Shown here: positions 1-10,726 of the stretch, piece by piece
How the letters are laid out: every line of letters begins with the position of its first letter
Numbering within the stretch: the stretch's first letter is position 1
DNA from: Heterobilharzia americana
Taxonomy: Eukaryota; Platyhelminthes; Trematoda; Strigeidida; Schistosomatidae
DNA: 64,000 bases
NCBI GenBank assembly: GCA_944470555.2
Contig: OX104134.1
Span: 10,643,248-10,707,247, forward strand
Direction of reading: 5' to 3'
Notes under the pieces: generated by a model
The model's input: the letters and a program-made list of their open reading frames with translations, nothing else
The model's database searches: none
What the model was told of the DNA's origin: nothing
Made by a program: the position numbers and the translations under genes

Positions 1-649
1 TGCGATAAGGATGATGACGCAGCATTTGTTGACACACAGGTCGCTGTGCGAAATTCTAAAGATGTCTCACGGCAGACCGAAAGTCGGGTGTGAAGGCTGC
101 CTAAAAGGTATGTTGATGGCGATTTAGAAAAAAATAAGCAAACCAAGGTGAAATGAGTATCTTCAGGTTTTCGCATCCTTCGAGCTAGCAGACCTCGTTA
201 AATCTACCAGTCATAAAACGAAATCAGCTAAAGAAACGCCAGTATAGCACTATCGGTTCCAACTAAGGTACTACGCAAGCCGCAAGTCCCACCCACTTCA
301 GCGACCGAATTAGTGGCAAGTTCACAGAAGGGGATGAAAGGCCATTTTCAAACTACCATGTCGCGGTCACTGAGCTACATCTTGATCAACCTTCCATATC
401 CGACTCTGAGAAATGCCAAGTAGTTAGAACTAAGCGACATACTAAAAGCTAGTAACAGTTCTACAGTTAACTGCCAACAAGTAGAACTCTGCGGAAGGCA
501 TCTAGTCTCAAAGAGTTGAAGAAAGCAGCGATGCAGAACAGCGTGAAAATTTCGAACATGATTTCCAATGCCACTACGTTCGCTAAGCAAGCTATCACCA
601 GGAAACATAACAAGAGTCACCCTACCCAAGACAAACAGAAACATCGTCA
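1..649. other. Unassigned sequence at the left edge
   Basis: I see no gene here. A weak minus-strand open stretch (375-770) runs through the 3' end of the adjacent RTE copy into this flank; only its first 40 or so codons are RTE 3' sequence, the rest is unrelated flank. No terminal repeats or RNA genes were recognised. Confidence 0.4.
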
Positions 650-2861
650 TCATCAATATTGACATAGGATCAGGCATTACTGCGTAACGGTCCGAGTTGC
701 CACAGCCCATATCAAGACATCTAGTAATAAGACAGTGAGGCGCAAGTGGAAGATAAGAGAATGCAGTCAAAAGAAATATAAAGTACGAAAGAAAGAAAAG
801 AGGAGTGACAAAATGGTGAGATTCGGTATGGCGTCGTTAAGATGAGGATAATGTGTGTATACATCTGCGCCACTGACATCGGTTCTCAGCCGCATCCCCT
901 AGAGTCTCCAACCACTGGTTCCTCTTGTCCCACGGACCCCAACCACCTAGTCTGAACCGCCCCACATTTGGCTCAGACCAACAGTCAGAGACCTTATACA
1001 TTGGTGCCATGTTTTAGTCTGGCCACCTCGGGCTTTTTTCTAGCCTGGACCTACTTCAGCCAACATTGTGTGACGAGGCAATCAGTGACTGGAAAAACGT
1101 AGTAGGTATCCTAACCATCTCAAACGATGATTTACCTCTTCTCCCTAAAACTCTACACCTAACTTCTGCATTACTCATGTGGTGACACCACGGAATACGT
1201 CCTATACTACGAAGGCAACGGTGATCAAACACCTGAAGCCTTTTTGCATCCTCCACTTTCAGTGGCCATGTTTCACAGCCATATAGTAGAACAGACCGGA
1301 CTGCTGTGCAGTACACGCGACCCTTAATAGACAAACGAATATCATGGCGGCACCATAGGTGGCGCAAATTGGCAAAAGCCAATCGAGCCTTTTGTATCTG
1401 TGCAAAGATTTCATCGGCAACTGACCCACCAGGGCTGATCCTACTTCCCAGGTAAGTGGAGTGGTCGACACACTCAACCACTTCACTCTCTATTGTTAAC
1501 CGCGGTACTGCTGAAGACCAGTCCTGGAGCAAAAATTTGCATTTGGGTGGTGAAAATCGCATCCCAAACATTTTCAAATTGCCACTCAAAGTGTTCAGAA
1601 GACTCTGCATCTTGTCAGCGTCTTCACCTAACAGGACTATGTCATCTGCATATTCTAGATCTAAAGAAAATTCACCTGTGATCGGGTCAACATCTGTGTA
1701 ACCTGGTGACGAGAGGGTAACCTCCATAAGAATATCTATGATCAAATTAAATAAGAATGGGGATAGTGGGCATCCTTGACGGACACCACTCGATGAGTAT
1801 AGCTCCCTGGACATCTCACCATAGGCTCTAAGACGCCCAAAAGTATTCGAGTAGAGAGCCTTCAATAAGGTGATGTACTTACTAGGCACGCCTTTCAGTG
1901 ACAGATATTGCCATAAGACTTCTCGATCAACAGAGTCAAATGCCGCCTTCAGGTCGAGAAATACAGCTATTGTCGGGCATCTGTAAGCTTGCCTATGTTC
2001 CAAGACCTGGCGCAGTGTGAATATTTGGTCGATACACCCGCGACCGGGTCTAAAGCCTGCCTGGTTTCCTCGGGCTTGCTGTTCCCGAGCTCCACTAAGG
2101 CGTTGGAGGACTATAGAACCTAGGATCTTGGACACTATGTTCGTCAGGCTGATTCCTCTGTGGTTATCACAAGAGGACTTCTCGCGTTTCTTGAAGACTG
2201 GGATAATCAGTGACTTAAATCAGTCAGAGGGGATCGTATTTGATTCCCACATACCATCTAACACTTCCGTTAACCTGACTAAGAGCACTGCACCACCATT
2301 CTTGTATACCTCATCAGGTAGTCCATCTGGTCCTGCTGCCCTTCCTCGTATCAGGTTACCTACCGCCTTCTCAACTTCTAGTGTTGGGGGACCTATCTCT
2401 ATGTCCCATTCAGGATCTGACTGGATAGCGGGCAACACAATGGTGGCTGGAGGCCAGTTAAACTGTTCCTCGAAGTGTTCTGCCCATCGTTCCAGTCGTC
2501 TCCCCTGCGAGTGAATCGCAGATCCGTCCTTCTCCGCTATAGCCTCATCAACTGTTGTTTATCTTTTTCCCCCAGTCTCCTTAATAAGTCTAAATAACTG
2601 TCTACTATTACCGATCGCCGCTGCCTTTTCCATCTCTTTAGCCTTCGCTGCCCACCACTGTTCACGATCGTTGCGCAGACTTTTCGTCAGTCTATTTTTA
2701 AGTTGCGCTCGCTCTTCATTGTACTCAGAGCCTGCAGGGATGTTTTCACGTTCATCCATTAGTTTGGAAGAAGCTGCTGATATCCACTGGCTCTTGTTAG
2801 CCGTTATTTTGGAGTCAGCTACGGTCTTCAACGCTGCTTTTACAGCAGACTGAAGATGGCA
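650..2861 (-). pseudogene. RTE-clade non-LTR retrotransposon, copy 1, internally deleted, broken reverse transcriptase
   Basis: On the minus strand this is a decayed copy of the element at 3971-7845. The longest remaining reading stretch (1056-2135, 359 codons) covers the RT palm and C-terminal part: FLDLKAAFDSVDREV, GVRQGCPLSPFLFN, the YADD catalytic box (EYADDIVLLGED) and the RTE C-terminal motif YGCETWPLKVEDAKRLQ. Further upstream parts lie at 2220-2438 and 2559-2831 in other frames, so several frameshifts and stops separate the pieces. The endonuclease region is missing: the copy stops at 2861 next to a short hairpin, and 5' untranslated sequence resumes at 2918-3035. The 3' end falls near 650-661, matching the plus-strand copy up to about 7845. 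It cannot encode a working protein. Homology to the second copy is directly visible; the RTE assignment rests on motif order and is firm. Confidence 0.9.
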
Positions 2862-2905
2862 TTAAGCTTCTTCTGGTGCCGTCTTCAGTCTGCTGTAAAA
2901 GCAGC
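2833..2905. repeat. 29-bp inverted duplication (hairpin) at the RTE deletion junction
   Basis: Positions 2833-2861 and 2877-2905 are reverse complements with one mismatch, separated by a 15-base loop. The right arm carries the same RTE sequence that lies at about 5637-5665 in the intact copy, in the plus orientation, whereas the left arm belongs to the minus-strand copy 1. The structure sits exactly where copy 1 loses its endonuclease region. This looks like a strand-switch scar of DNA repair or of aberrant reverse transcription rather than a functional terminator. Confidence 0.75.
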
Positions 2906-2917
2906 ACCACTATGTAA

Positions 2918-3035
2918 CAGGCCTTTCTCGTGTGGTAGGACCTCGAGGGAACAAGCGTTCCACCAGCATACTTTGTTGCGTCATTGTGATATGCAAGCCC
3001 GACCACCACGTCCAGGTAGCAGCTATCGGTCGGTA
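2918..3035 (-). repeat. RTE 5' untranslated segment, inverted copy of 3971-4088
   Basis: This stretch is the reverse complement of 3971-4088 with scattered mismatches (shared words include GACCTCGAGGGAACAAGCG and GTGATATGCAAGCCCGACCA). It is best read as the 5' end of RTE copy 1, so that copy 1 and copy 2 lie head to head with about 0.9 kb between them. Confidence 0.75.
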
Positions 3036-3970
3036 GCTTCTATGTAAGACTCCTACATATTGGGTGCAGCTGAAGTGTTTGTTTGGCACGAGACGACTGC
3101 TATGAATATAAAGATGATCACTGCTTGGTCACTCTTACACAGGATTGCAAAGTTCCGCATAAACCTTACATTATCTGAGTGAAAGGATACCAAGTCTAGC
3201 GCTGGTGATTGCATCAAGTCGCTGCCGTAATATGCTTTACAAGAACCAAAGAAATTAATGTTTTAACTAACCTGTGATAAAAAAAATTACGTGATACTTT
3301 TGTTTTTAGATTGTTCCAGTCAACTGGTAGTGTGCTAATGTCTTCTACTACTATGCATCTGGATTCATCTGTCCAGAGAGCCTACTCAGCAGGAAGTCGT
3401 CCACCTCATATTCAGGGCTTTAATGTACTGTGATGACTTTAACATCATGTCCTTTGCATTTTAGTCGGCAGCGCAGCACTTCAGATGTCCCACTTTTGCG
3501 TGCGGTCGTTAATATGGCTCTTACAGTTAAGGTGCTTTTCACGTACTGAATGACTGTTTTACCTGTATGCTAATGTGTCACTTCGAAGAAAAAAGAATCC
3601 TCTTATATGTGATGTAAAAAAAGAGCCACATTTTAAAGATAGCAGTTTTGTCAGGGCTTTCTGTGTTTATTGCTCTACGAAGTTCGGTTTTATTTGTTCG
3701 AAAGACTACGTTGATTTTCATACAAAACAATGAAACCTTCCAAATGAGTTTCTTTCTCTTTGGGTGCCAGTCAGGGTTCTATTTCTTCTTCTGCTTCTCG
3801 TTTTTGATTTGATCAGCAAGAGACAAAACCTTACGCACAAACGCTATCTCCTTGAATTTTATGAGCATTCTTCACAAAAACAACCCTCTTGTCTGTTTGT
3901 TGAAACATGACTAAGTAACCGAAATCTAGATTTGGCAGGGACTTCTTCCTTTTCGCCCATTTTACATCCC
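3036..3970. other. Spacer between the head-to-head RTE copies; no gene seen
   Basis: AT-rich sequence with short A and T runs. No coding stretch, RNA gene or repeat shared with the rest of the window was recognised. It may contain more RTE 5' leader or a promoter, but nothing in the sequence decides this. Confidence 0.35.
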
Positions 3971-4762
3971 GACTGATAGTTGCTACCTTGACGTGGTGGT
4001 CGGGCTTGCATATCACAATGACCCAACGAGCTATGCTGGTGGAACGCTTGTTCCCTCGAGGTCCTACCATACCAGAAAGGTCTGTTGGGTAGTGGTTAGA
4101 CGAAAAGCAGTTACCGTTATGGTGTAAATTGCTACACTATGATGGGGGTCTGAGGGCGAAGTCGTACTGCTGCTAGCTGGATGGGGTGTGACAGCAGTAA
4201 GGTGTTTCCCTTGGATGACCAGCAGTGCCAAGCTGATGCTGCCTTCTCAGTGGAAGGGGGGGTTAGAAAAGGTCGGCCCCAAAAATAACACACTCCACCA
4301 CGCCCCACGGTCTGCCGGGCCGGCGGTGTTGGTTCACTTGTCGTTTCCTTTCGACCATCCGGCCCCAAAAATACAAAATTTCATACTCAAAAGGCTGGGT
4401 GTGACAGGCCTCAAGCAGATGTCCGATGGGCTCTGCGGTCACACAAATCTCTTTCAGGTACCTTAAGAAGAAATAGCCTTCCACGGTGTGGGCAGCCGGG
4501 AAGTGTCAACCGCCCTCACAACTCTGTCAGCACCCAAGTTTCTTCTGACTGCTATCCTCCTCCTCCATCATTACCTTCTAATCTTCCTTCACGTCTCTTA
4601 ATTAATGATGCTGCATCATCTTCAATTTCTCCTACCTCTGCAGCCTTCGACAACGATCTGAGTCCACAGAACAGCATCCCTGGTCTCCTTAAACCACGCT
4701 CCAAATTACATATTGGAGCCTTCAATGTCCGCACCCTCCGTCAAATTGGCCAACAGGCTTCG

Positions 4763-7300
4763 TTGGCAAAGACTCTAGCAACTCGGGGCATGGATGTGTG
4801 CTGTGTTTGTGAGACACGCATACAGGACCCAAGTGTGGTTATTCACCTGACCTCTCCTGACCAATCTGGTGAATCTGCAAAATTCACCCTTCGAGTTTCT
4901 GGAGATTCGATAGGTGTAGGCATAGCATTAAGCACCAGGGCAGAAAACTCACTACTAGACTGGATCCCAGTTGATAGTCGCCTCTGCGCTATGAGGCTGA
5001 ACGGCACAGTGAGAACTAAAAGGAATAGTGAGACTCGCCGTTGTCTCTTTGTAATCTCTGCTTACGCACCCACTGACTGTAGTTCGGATGAAGTGAAGGA
5101 CGAGTTCTACCATAAACTGTCTAACCTCCTCTCGAAAGCCAAACGTTCGGACGTAGTGGTTGTTGCAGGTGACCTCAACGCACAGGTGGGTAGACTGAGT
5201 GAGGCAGAAAGGCACTTAGGTGGCACTTTCGGAATCCCAGCTGAACGTACAGATAACGGTGATCGCCTATTACAACTATGCTCAGATAACCGCCTATTTT
5301 TAGCCAGCACAAATTTCAGACATAAAGAAAGGCACTGTCTGACCTGGCGTCCACCGAGCTCGACTCAGCGATGGACACAGATAGACCACATTGCTATTAG
5401 TCATCGCTGGAGAGGATCGGTGGAAGACTGCCGCTCCTTCTGGAGTACGTGTTTGGACAGCGATCATGCGTTGGTCCGAGCACGTATATGCCTGCGTCTC
5501 AATGGACGTAGAAAAAATTTGGCAACAAAACCACTACGAGTTCTGCTGGACAACGAAAACACCAAAGCCGTGTTCAGTGAGAAGTTGGCTAGGCAGTTAT
5601 CGGAACAAAAGACTGTCACTCATCCAGAAGAAGCTTGGTGCCATCTTCAGTCTACTGTAAAAGCAGCACTGGAGACTGTAGCCGACTCCAAGATAATGGC
5701 TAAAAAGAGCCAGTGGATATCAGCAGCTTCTTCCAAACTAATGGATGCACGTGAATGCATCCCTGCAGGCTCTGAGTACAATGAAGAGCGAGCGCAACTT
5801 AAAAATAAACTGACGAAAAGTCTGCGCAACGATCGTGAACAGTGGTGGGCAGCAAAGGCTAAAGAGATGGAAAAGGCAGCGGCGATCGGTAACAGTAGAC
5901 AGTTATTTAGACTTATTAAGGAGACTGGGGGGAAATGGTCAACAACAGTTAGTGAGGTTATAGCGGAGAAGGACGGATCGGCGATTCACTCGCAGGGAAG
6001 GCGACTGGGACGATGGGCAGAACACTTTGAGGAACAGTTTAACTGGCCTCCAGCCACCATTGCGCTGCCCGCTATCCAGTCGGACCCTGAATGGGACATA
6101 GAGACAGGTCCCCCAACACTAGAAGAAGTTGAGAAAGCGGTAGGTAGCCTGAAACGGGGAAGGGCAGCAGGACCAGACGGACTACCTGCTGAGGTATACA
6201 AGAATGGTGGTAGAGTTCTCTTAGTCAGGCTAACGGAAGTGTTAGCCAGTATATGGGAATCAAATACGATCCCCTCCGACTGGTCTAAGTCACTGATCAT
6301 CCCAGTCTTCAAGAAAGGCGAGAAGTCCTCTTGTGATAACCACAGAGGAATCAGCCTGACAAACATAGTGTCTAAGATCCTAAGTTCTATAATTCTCCGA
6401 CGCCTGAGTGGAGCTCGGGAACAGCAAGCCCGAGAAAACCAGGCAGGCTTTAGACCTGGCCGTGGATGTATCGACCAAATATTCACACTGCGCCAGGTCC
6501 TGGAACATAGGCATGCTTACAGACGCCCGACAATAGCTGTATTTCTCGACCTGAAGGCGGCATTTGACTCCGTTGATCGAGAAGTCTTATGGCAGTGTCT
6601 GTCACTGAAAGGCGTGCCTAGTAAGTACATCACCTTATTGAAAGCTCTCTACTCGAACACTTGTGGGCATGTTAGAGCCTATGGTGAGTTGTCCAGGGAG
6701 CTATACTCATCAAGTGGTGTCCGTCAAGGATGCCCACTATCCCCATTCTTATTTAATTTTATCATAGATATTCTTATGGAGGTTTCCCTCTCGTCACCTA
6801 ATTACAAAGACGTTGACCGGATCACAGGTGAATTTTCCTTAGATCTAGAATATGCAGATGACATAGTCCTGTTAGGTGAAGACGCTGACAAGATGCAGAG
6901 TCTTCTGAACACTTTGAGTGGGAATTTGAGAATGTTTGGGATGCGATTTTCACCACCCAAATGCAAATTTTTGCTCCAGGACTGGTCTTCAGCGGTACCG
7001 CGGTTAACAATAGAGAGTGAAGTGGTTGAGTGTGTTGACCACTTCACTTACCTGGGAAGTAGGATCAACCCTGGTGGGTTAGTTGCCGATGAGATTTCTG
7101 CACGGATACAAAAGGCTCGATTGGCTTTTGCCAATTTGCGCCACCTATGGCGCCGCCGTGATATTCGTTTGTCTATTAAGGGTCGCGTGTACTGCACAGC
7201 AGTCCGCTCTGTTCTACTGTATGGCTGTGAAACATGGCCATTGAAAGTGGAAGATGAAAAAGGCTTCAGGTGTTTGACCACCGTTGCCTTCGTAGTATAG
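4763..7300 (+). CDS. RTE endonuclease-reverse transcriptase polyprotein (frameshifted at its C-terminus)
   Basis: Encodes the enzyme that nicks target DNA and copies element RNA into the nick (target-primed reverse transcription). The N-terminal apurinic-type endonuclease shows CETRIQD (catalytic Glu about residue 17), AYAPT, GDLNAQVG (about 136) and SDHALV (about 233). The RT shows AAGPDGLPAEVY, FLDLKAAFDSVDREV (about 595), GVRQGCPLSPFLFN and the YADD box (about 697). The C-terminal GCETWPLKVED motif is followed by a one-base loss near 7255 relative to copy 1, so translation ends at 7300 while the remaining C-terminus sits in another frame (7301-7663). Position 4763 is a TTG. The frame is actually open from about 4291 with the endonuclease motif GAFNVRTLRQIG upstream of 4763, and the first in-frame ATG is at 4790, inside the domain. 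The true start is therefore non-AUG, upstream, or lost. Confidence 0.9.
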   Translation: MAKTLATRGMDVCCVCETRIQDPSVVIHLTSPDQSGESAKFTLRVSGDSIGVGIALSTRAENSLLDWIPVDSRLCAMRLNGTVRTKRNSETRRCLFVISAYAPTDCSSDEVKDEFYHKLSNLLSKAKRSDVVVVAGDLNAQVGRLSEAERHLGGTFGIPAERTDNGDRLLQLCSDNRLFLASTNFRHKERHCLTWRPPSSTQRWTQIDHIAISHRWRGSVEDCRSFWSTCLDSDHALVRARICLRLNGRRKNLATKPLRVLLDNENTKAVFSEKLARQLSEQKTVTHPEEAWCHLQSTVKAALETVADSKIMAKKSQWISAASSKLMDARECIPAGSEYNEERAQLKNKLTKSLRNDREQWWAAKAKEMEKAAAIGNSRQLFRLIKETGGKWSTTVSEVIAEKDGSAIHSQGRRLGRWAEHFEEQFNWPPATIALPAIQSDPEWDIETGPPTLEEVEKAVGSLKRGRAAGPDGLPAEVYKNGGRVLLVRLTEVLASIWESNTIPSDWSKSLIIPVFKKGEKSSCDNHRGISLTNIVSKILSSIILRRLSGAREQQARENQAGFRPGRGCIDQIFTLRQVLEHRHAYRRPTIAVFLDLKAAFDSVDREVLWQCLSLKGVPSKYITLLKALYSNTCGHVRAYGELSRELYSSSGVRQGCPLSPFLFNFIIDILMEVSLSSPNYKDVDRITGEFSLDLEYADDIVLLGEDADKMQSLLNTLSGNLRMFGMRFSPPKCKFLLQDWSSAVPRLTIESEVVECVDHFTYLGSRINPGGLVADEISARIQKARLAFANLRHLWRRRDIRLSIKGRVYCTAVRSVLLYGCETWPLKVEDEKGFRCLTTVAFVV

Positions 7301-7663
7301 GACGTATTCCGTGGTGTCACCATGTGAGTAATGCAGAAGTTAGGTGTAGAGTTTTAGGGAGAAGAGGTAAATCATCGTTTGAGATGGTTGGGACACGTAC
7401 TACGTATGCCTAGTCACCGATTGCCTCGTCACACAATGTTGGCTGAGGTGGGTTCAGGCTGGAAAAAGGCCCGAGGTGGCCAGACTAAAACATGGCACCA
7501 ATGTATGAAGTCTCTGACTGTTGGTTTAAGCCATGTAGGACGATGCAGACTAGGTGGTTGGGGTCCACGGGACAAGAGGAACCAGTGGTTGGAGACCCTA
7601 GGTGATATGGCTCAGAACCGAAGTCAGTGGCGCAGATGTATACACACATTATCCTCATCTTAA
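7301..7663 (+). pseudogene. C-terminal fragment of the RTE protein, out of frame
   Basis: Continues the RTE protein after the frameshift near 7255. It contains the family's C-terminal motif (RWLGHVLRMPSHRLPRHTML) and a terminal segment with a Gln-Trp-rich GDMAQNRSQWRRCI sequence, ending at the TAA at 7661. The same segment is in frame with the RT in part of copy 1, which supports the reading. Confidence 0.8.
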
Positions 7664-8369
7664 CAACGCTATACCGAATCTCACCATTTTGTCACTCCTC
7701 TTTTCTTTCTTTTCGTACTTTATATTTCTTTTGACTGCATTCACTTATCTTCCACTTGCGCCTCACTGTCTTATTACTAGATGTCTTGATATGGGCTGTG
7801 GCAACTCGGACCGTTACGCAGTAATCGCTGGTCCTATGCTGATATTGATTGACTGATAGAGAAGCTATCACGTTGACAGCCTGTTCAGAGGATTAGACAT
7901 TGAAGTCAAATGCCCCAGCAGAGGCTGTTCGGTGCTGCATGACACAGTTGTATGCATGAGTGACTGAATAGTTCATTCACCAGAATGTCTCGAAGGAGTG
8001 CAAAAAACACTGTCCTGTGCGAATAAACCACGAAATACAAAGCTCGATAAGATAGAAGAATGTGTAGGTGTCCACTAAGCCACATTTTTCATCCTCTGCA
8101 AAAGAGACAAAAGAAGCCTGACAAAAGTGCATTGCTCCTATCCACCGGCTTCGAATATACTTTGAAACTCGTCTTGTTCAGGCTACACTGCAACACATGA
8201 AGAGGTTATTTTCTCATATGAATAACAGGAGTAAGACGCATTGTGTTATACTCCCGTAGTGAAAGGGACAGAATGTAACCTAATTCAAGACGATAAGGAA
8301 GACCCAAAAGTTATGGCCATATATTTTGTTGACGTCTTTGCATAGAAAACTTTGATGGACACAAATTAA

Positions 8370-8726
8370 ATGGTAGAGGCGTTGACATTCAACAGGATAA
8401 ACTCTGTGAACGTCTACAATGATGCATTTCGGGCATTAGGTACTACAGGTGTAGGAAAGTCAGCAGAACCGGACGAGCTGCACTTAAGTCTGCCCAAAGG
8501 GACTGGACTCTATGTAGCCGGGTCTTCGACTACTGTGTTTAAACTGTACGTGAGTGAAAACACAGTCCCCTGGGATTGGAGGGGACCCACTTATCTGCCT
8601 GTAGATGTGACTTTTATAGACTTTAGTAAGACCTTCAAAAATGCACTTCATCCAAGGTTGCTCATGAAGCTAGAACGTCTTGGAATCGCCGGCAACCTAC
8701 GTCCATTGGTCAGAGTTTCTTGTTAG
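8370..8726 (+). pseudogene. CR1/Perere-like reverse transcriptase fragment (left arm)
   Basis: A 118-codon open stretch whose C-terminal half reads as a non-LTR RT palm: VDVTFIDFSKTFKNALHPRL corresponds to the usual F-DFSKAFD-V-H block (the catalytic Asp of DFSKAFD is replaced), followed by LLMKLERLGIAGNL. The first half is poorly conserved. It is truncated and followed by stops, then by further 3' CR1 sequence from about 8730 to 9570. It is inactive and present identically on the other arm. Confidence 0.65.
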
Positions 8727-9205
8727 TAGGAGACAAAGAATAAAGGCCAATTCCCGACTCTCCCTTTGGAAGCCAGTAGAGAGTGCAGTGCTGCAAGGCA
8801 CAGTCCCGGGCTCCCTGCTATTCCTCCAACATATAAATTAGCTGCTGAATACCACGAAACCCCCTATAGTTCTCTGCGCTGATGTAGAAATCTGGCAGGA
8901 ATTTACGGATGACGAGGATGTGCATGCACTTTAGATGAACCTAAACAGTTTTTTACCCTATCAGAGATATGGACGACGCCCATCAACACAGACAAATGTA
9001 TCAGCATACACACAGAGCACACAGATGACACACGTGTGACACTGCCGAGACTCCACCTTCGGTAACGACCCACAATGACAGTAATTCATGATTTGAAGAC
9101 CAAAACGTACTATCGATTGATCCCAACTGACTTTGGGACACTTAAAATTACAAAGAACGTTCACCAAAATAATTGGCGACATGTTCGCCATCTTATACAT
9201 ATCCT

Positions 9206-9570
9206 TAGCTAGGTCTGAACTAGAAAACTGTACACAGGCGTTAAATCCGTATCTCAAAGGTGACTCAGAATTCTTACACATATGATCTCTGTGGTGGATA
9301 ACCTGACCTACGAAGAATGACTCCTCACAGATAGAGAGAGAACTTATCATGCCACACAGAATTTCAAGAAGTGATTTTGAACCTGATCTATCTTCGCTTT
9401 CCCTTCCCACAAGGTCAGAACACCTCAAACGACACAGATATACAAAAACAAGGGATGAATATTGTCACCGTACAGTTCTGGTCTTCTGGGACTGGCTTCC
9501 AGCAGAAGTGGCATCTGTGTCATCGATCGATCCACTGAAAAGATGACTGGATCAACAGATTTACTGGGAA
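9206..9570 (+). pseudogene. CR1-like element 3' portion (left arm)
   Basis: The stretch beginning at the GGTCTGAACTAG block and ending at the GATGACTGGATC block resembles the 3' end of CR1-type ORF2 (a conserved F--W--LP--V hydrophobic segment near 9480-9545). The same sequence in diverged form makes up the host DNA around the Gypsy element at 10646-10726 and 15450-15790, which confirms it is a repeat family. No catalytic residues remain. Confidence 0.5.
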
Positions 9571-9679
9571 GGGATGAGCACTGGCATATGGCCTATCCTA
9601 GAACTGCAAATGAGTCTGAAGGCATTGAAACTCATGTTGTGCTACTGAATAATAATTTGGAAATCGGTGAACTAAAGAA

Positions 9680-10645
9680 TTAAAGCGGAGAAGTGGAACA
9701 GGAATAAATAACCATAACCTTGAGAAAAAATCCGGTTGAAAATCTTGAAAACCAGTTAAACCCTTACCGTTATGCTCGTTAACGCCCAGAACTAGGATTA
9801 TATTGACATTCTTATTGTTCCACAGGGAAAAATTATATGACAAAACACAACTAAGTTAGGCTTCGCTACCAATAGAATACTGCATATATAACACAAGCAT
9901 AAGTACACATGCATACCCCACGAACTCAAAAAATATCAGAAGTGATCCAGGATACTTCGTCTGAATCCTTTAAATGTCGGCCTGACACTTACTTGGATCA
10001 GATTTGAGTTCTGAATTTTTAACCGCCACTTTTTGATCTCTCCCTAATTTTGCGCGGGTTAGAAAGCCACAAGAAGCAGTGGTCCACGTGTACTAGACGT
10101 GGAAGTCAGTCAATCGAAAATCTTCTATTCAGTCAGAGACCATTTGACCCACTCAAACATTTAACAGTGGGGTGCCGATGACCCGATGCAGTTCTAACCT
10201 TCAAAGCGATACATACAAACTCGCGCGATTGAGACAAAGCGTTTACTTTCGTTGTCCCGATTGGTTAATGTGATATGGCCCCCGAAAATGCCGAGGCGTC
10301 AGTTTCTAATCTTGCTAAACTTAATTTTGAGTACGGGCAAACAGCATGTTGTCATGTAAACCTCGTGTGGCGTAGCTGATATTACTGGTCAACATATCGT
10401 TCAAATAGTCTATGAGACGAGATTGTTTTGTGGTGGTTTCATCTGATGTCTTCATTGGGTGTGGTTTTCTTAACTCAGTTGTTAGATTTGCTATGCAGTG
10501 TGTCGAGTTGTCTGACTGCGTTGCATTGGGCTTGTCAGTACCAGCCTGCTGTCTGTAAGCTGACTTGTTGTAGTTGTCTGTGGCATCATCACTCTGTTAA
10601 GTTATGTGTTCATAAAGTGAATTTAAAATGAATAAGATGCATTCT
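9680..10645. other. Unassigned inner part of the left arm
   Basis: No gene recognised. Small open stretches (9598-9843 minus, 10428-10631 plus) exist identically on both arms, but they lack recognisable domains and the identity follows from the duplication, so conservation does not argue for coding. Confidence 0.35.
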
Positions 10646-10726
10646 TGGCTGGGTCTGGACTAGAAAAGTTTACATATGCATTAAATTCATGTCTGAAAGG
10701 TGACTCAGAAACTGTGCAGAACTCCT
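10646..10726 (+). repeat. CR1-like host sequence, left of the Gypsy insertion
   Basis: About 65 bases match 9206-9270 of the left arm at moderate identity (shared AAAGGTGACTCAGAA). The alignment to the arm resumes at about 15450 after the Gypsy element, which shows that the Gypsy element interrupted a CR1-like copy. Confidence 0.65.

Larger units (their letters stand above)
3971..7845 (+). mobile_element. RTE-clade non-LTR retrotransposon, copy 2, near full length
   Basis: The element has a leader from about 3971, a single long reading frame with endonuclease and reverse transcriptase, and a short 3' region ending near 7845 in TGATATTGAT-like sequence where the inverted-repeat arm begins. 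The 5' limit is set by the inverted duplicate at 2918-3035 and by an old third copy at 52190-54960 that shares leader sequence from about 4090 on. RTE elements typically have one main ORF and a short 3' untranslated region with a simple-sequence tail, which fits. Copy 2 retains all key residues but carries a frameshift at about 7255. The 3' boundary is defined by where copies 1 and 2 stop matching. Confidence 0.85.
7846..10645 (+). repeat. Left arm of a 2.8-kb near-perfect inverted repeat
   Basis: This arm is the reverse complement of 24013-26812. The stretches I compared match without substitutions; I saw two differences, both homopolymer lengths (A4 versus A5 near 8110, A4 versus A3 near 10627). 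The arms are 13.4 kb apart. The left outer edge coincides with the 3' end of RTE copy 2. The arm contains CR1-like RT remnants (8370-8726 and 9206-9570) and about 1 kb of unassigned sequence (9680-10645). Confidence 0.95.

Noticed and set aside
4763..7300. Reading the RTE protein as a host craniofacial development protein 2-like gene
   Set aside because: The endonuclease-RT order, YADD box and multiple copies in the window show a retrotransposon; automatic naming after that host protein is a known confusion.
9598..9843. 81-codon stretch identical at 24814-25059
   Set aside because: Identity is explained by the inverted duplication and no domain is visible.
10428..10631. Cys-rich 67-codon stretch, also at 24023-24229
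   Set aside because: Same reason: duplicated with the arm; Cys pattern does not match a known fold and the frame is short.
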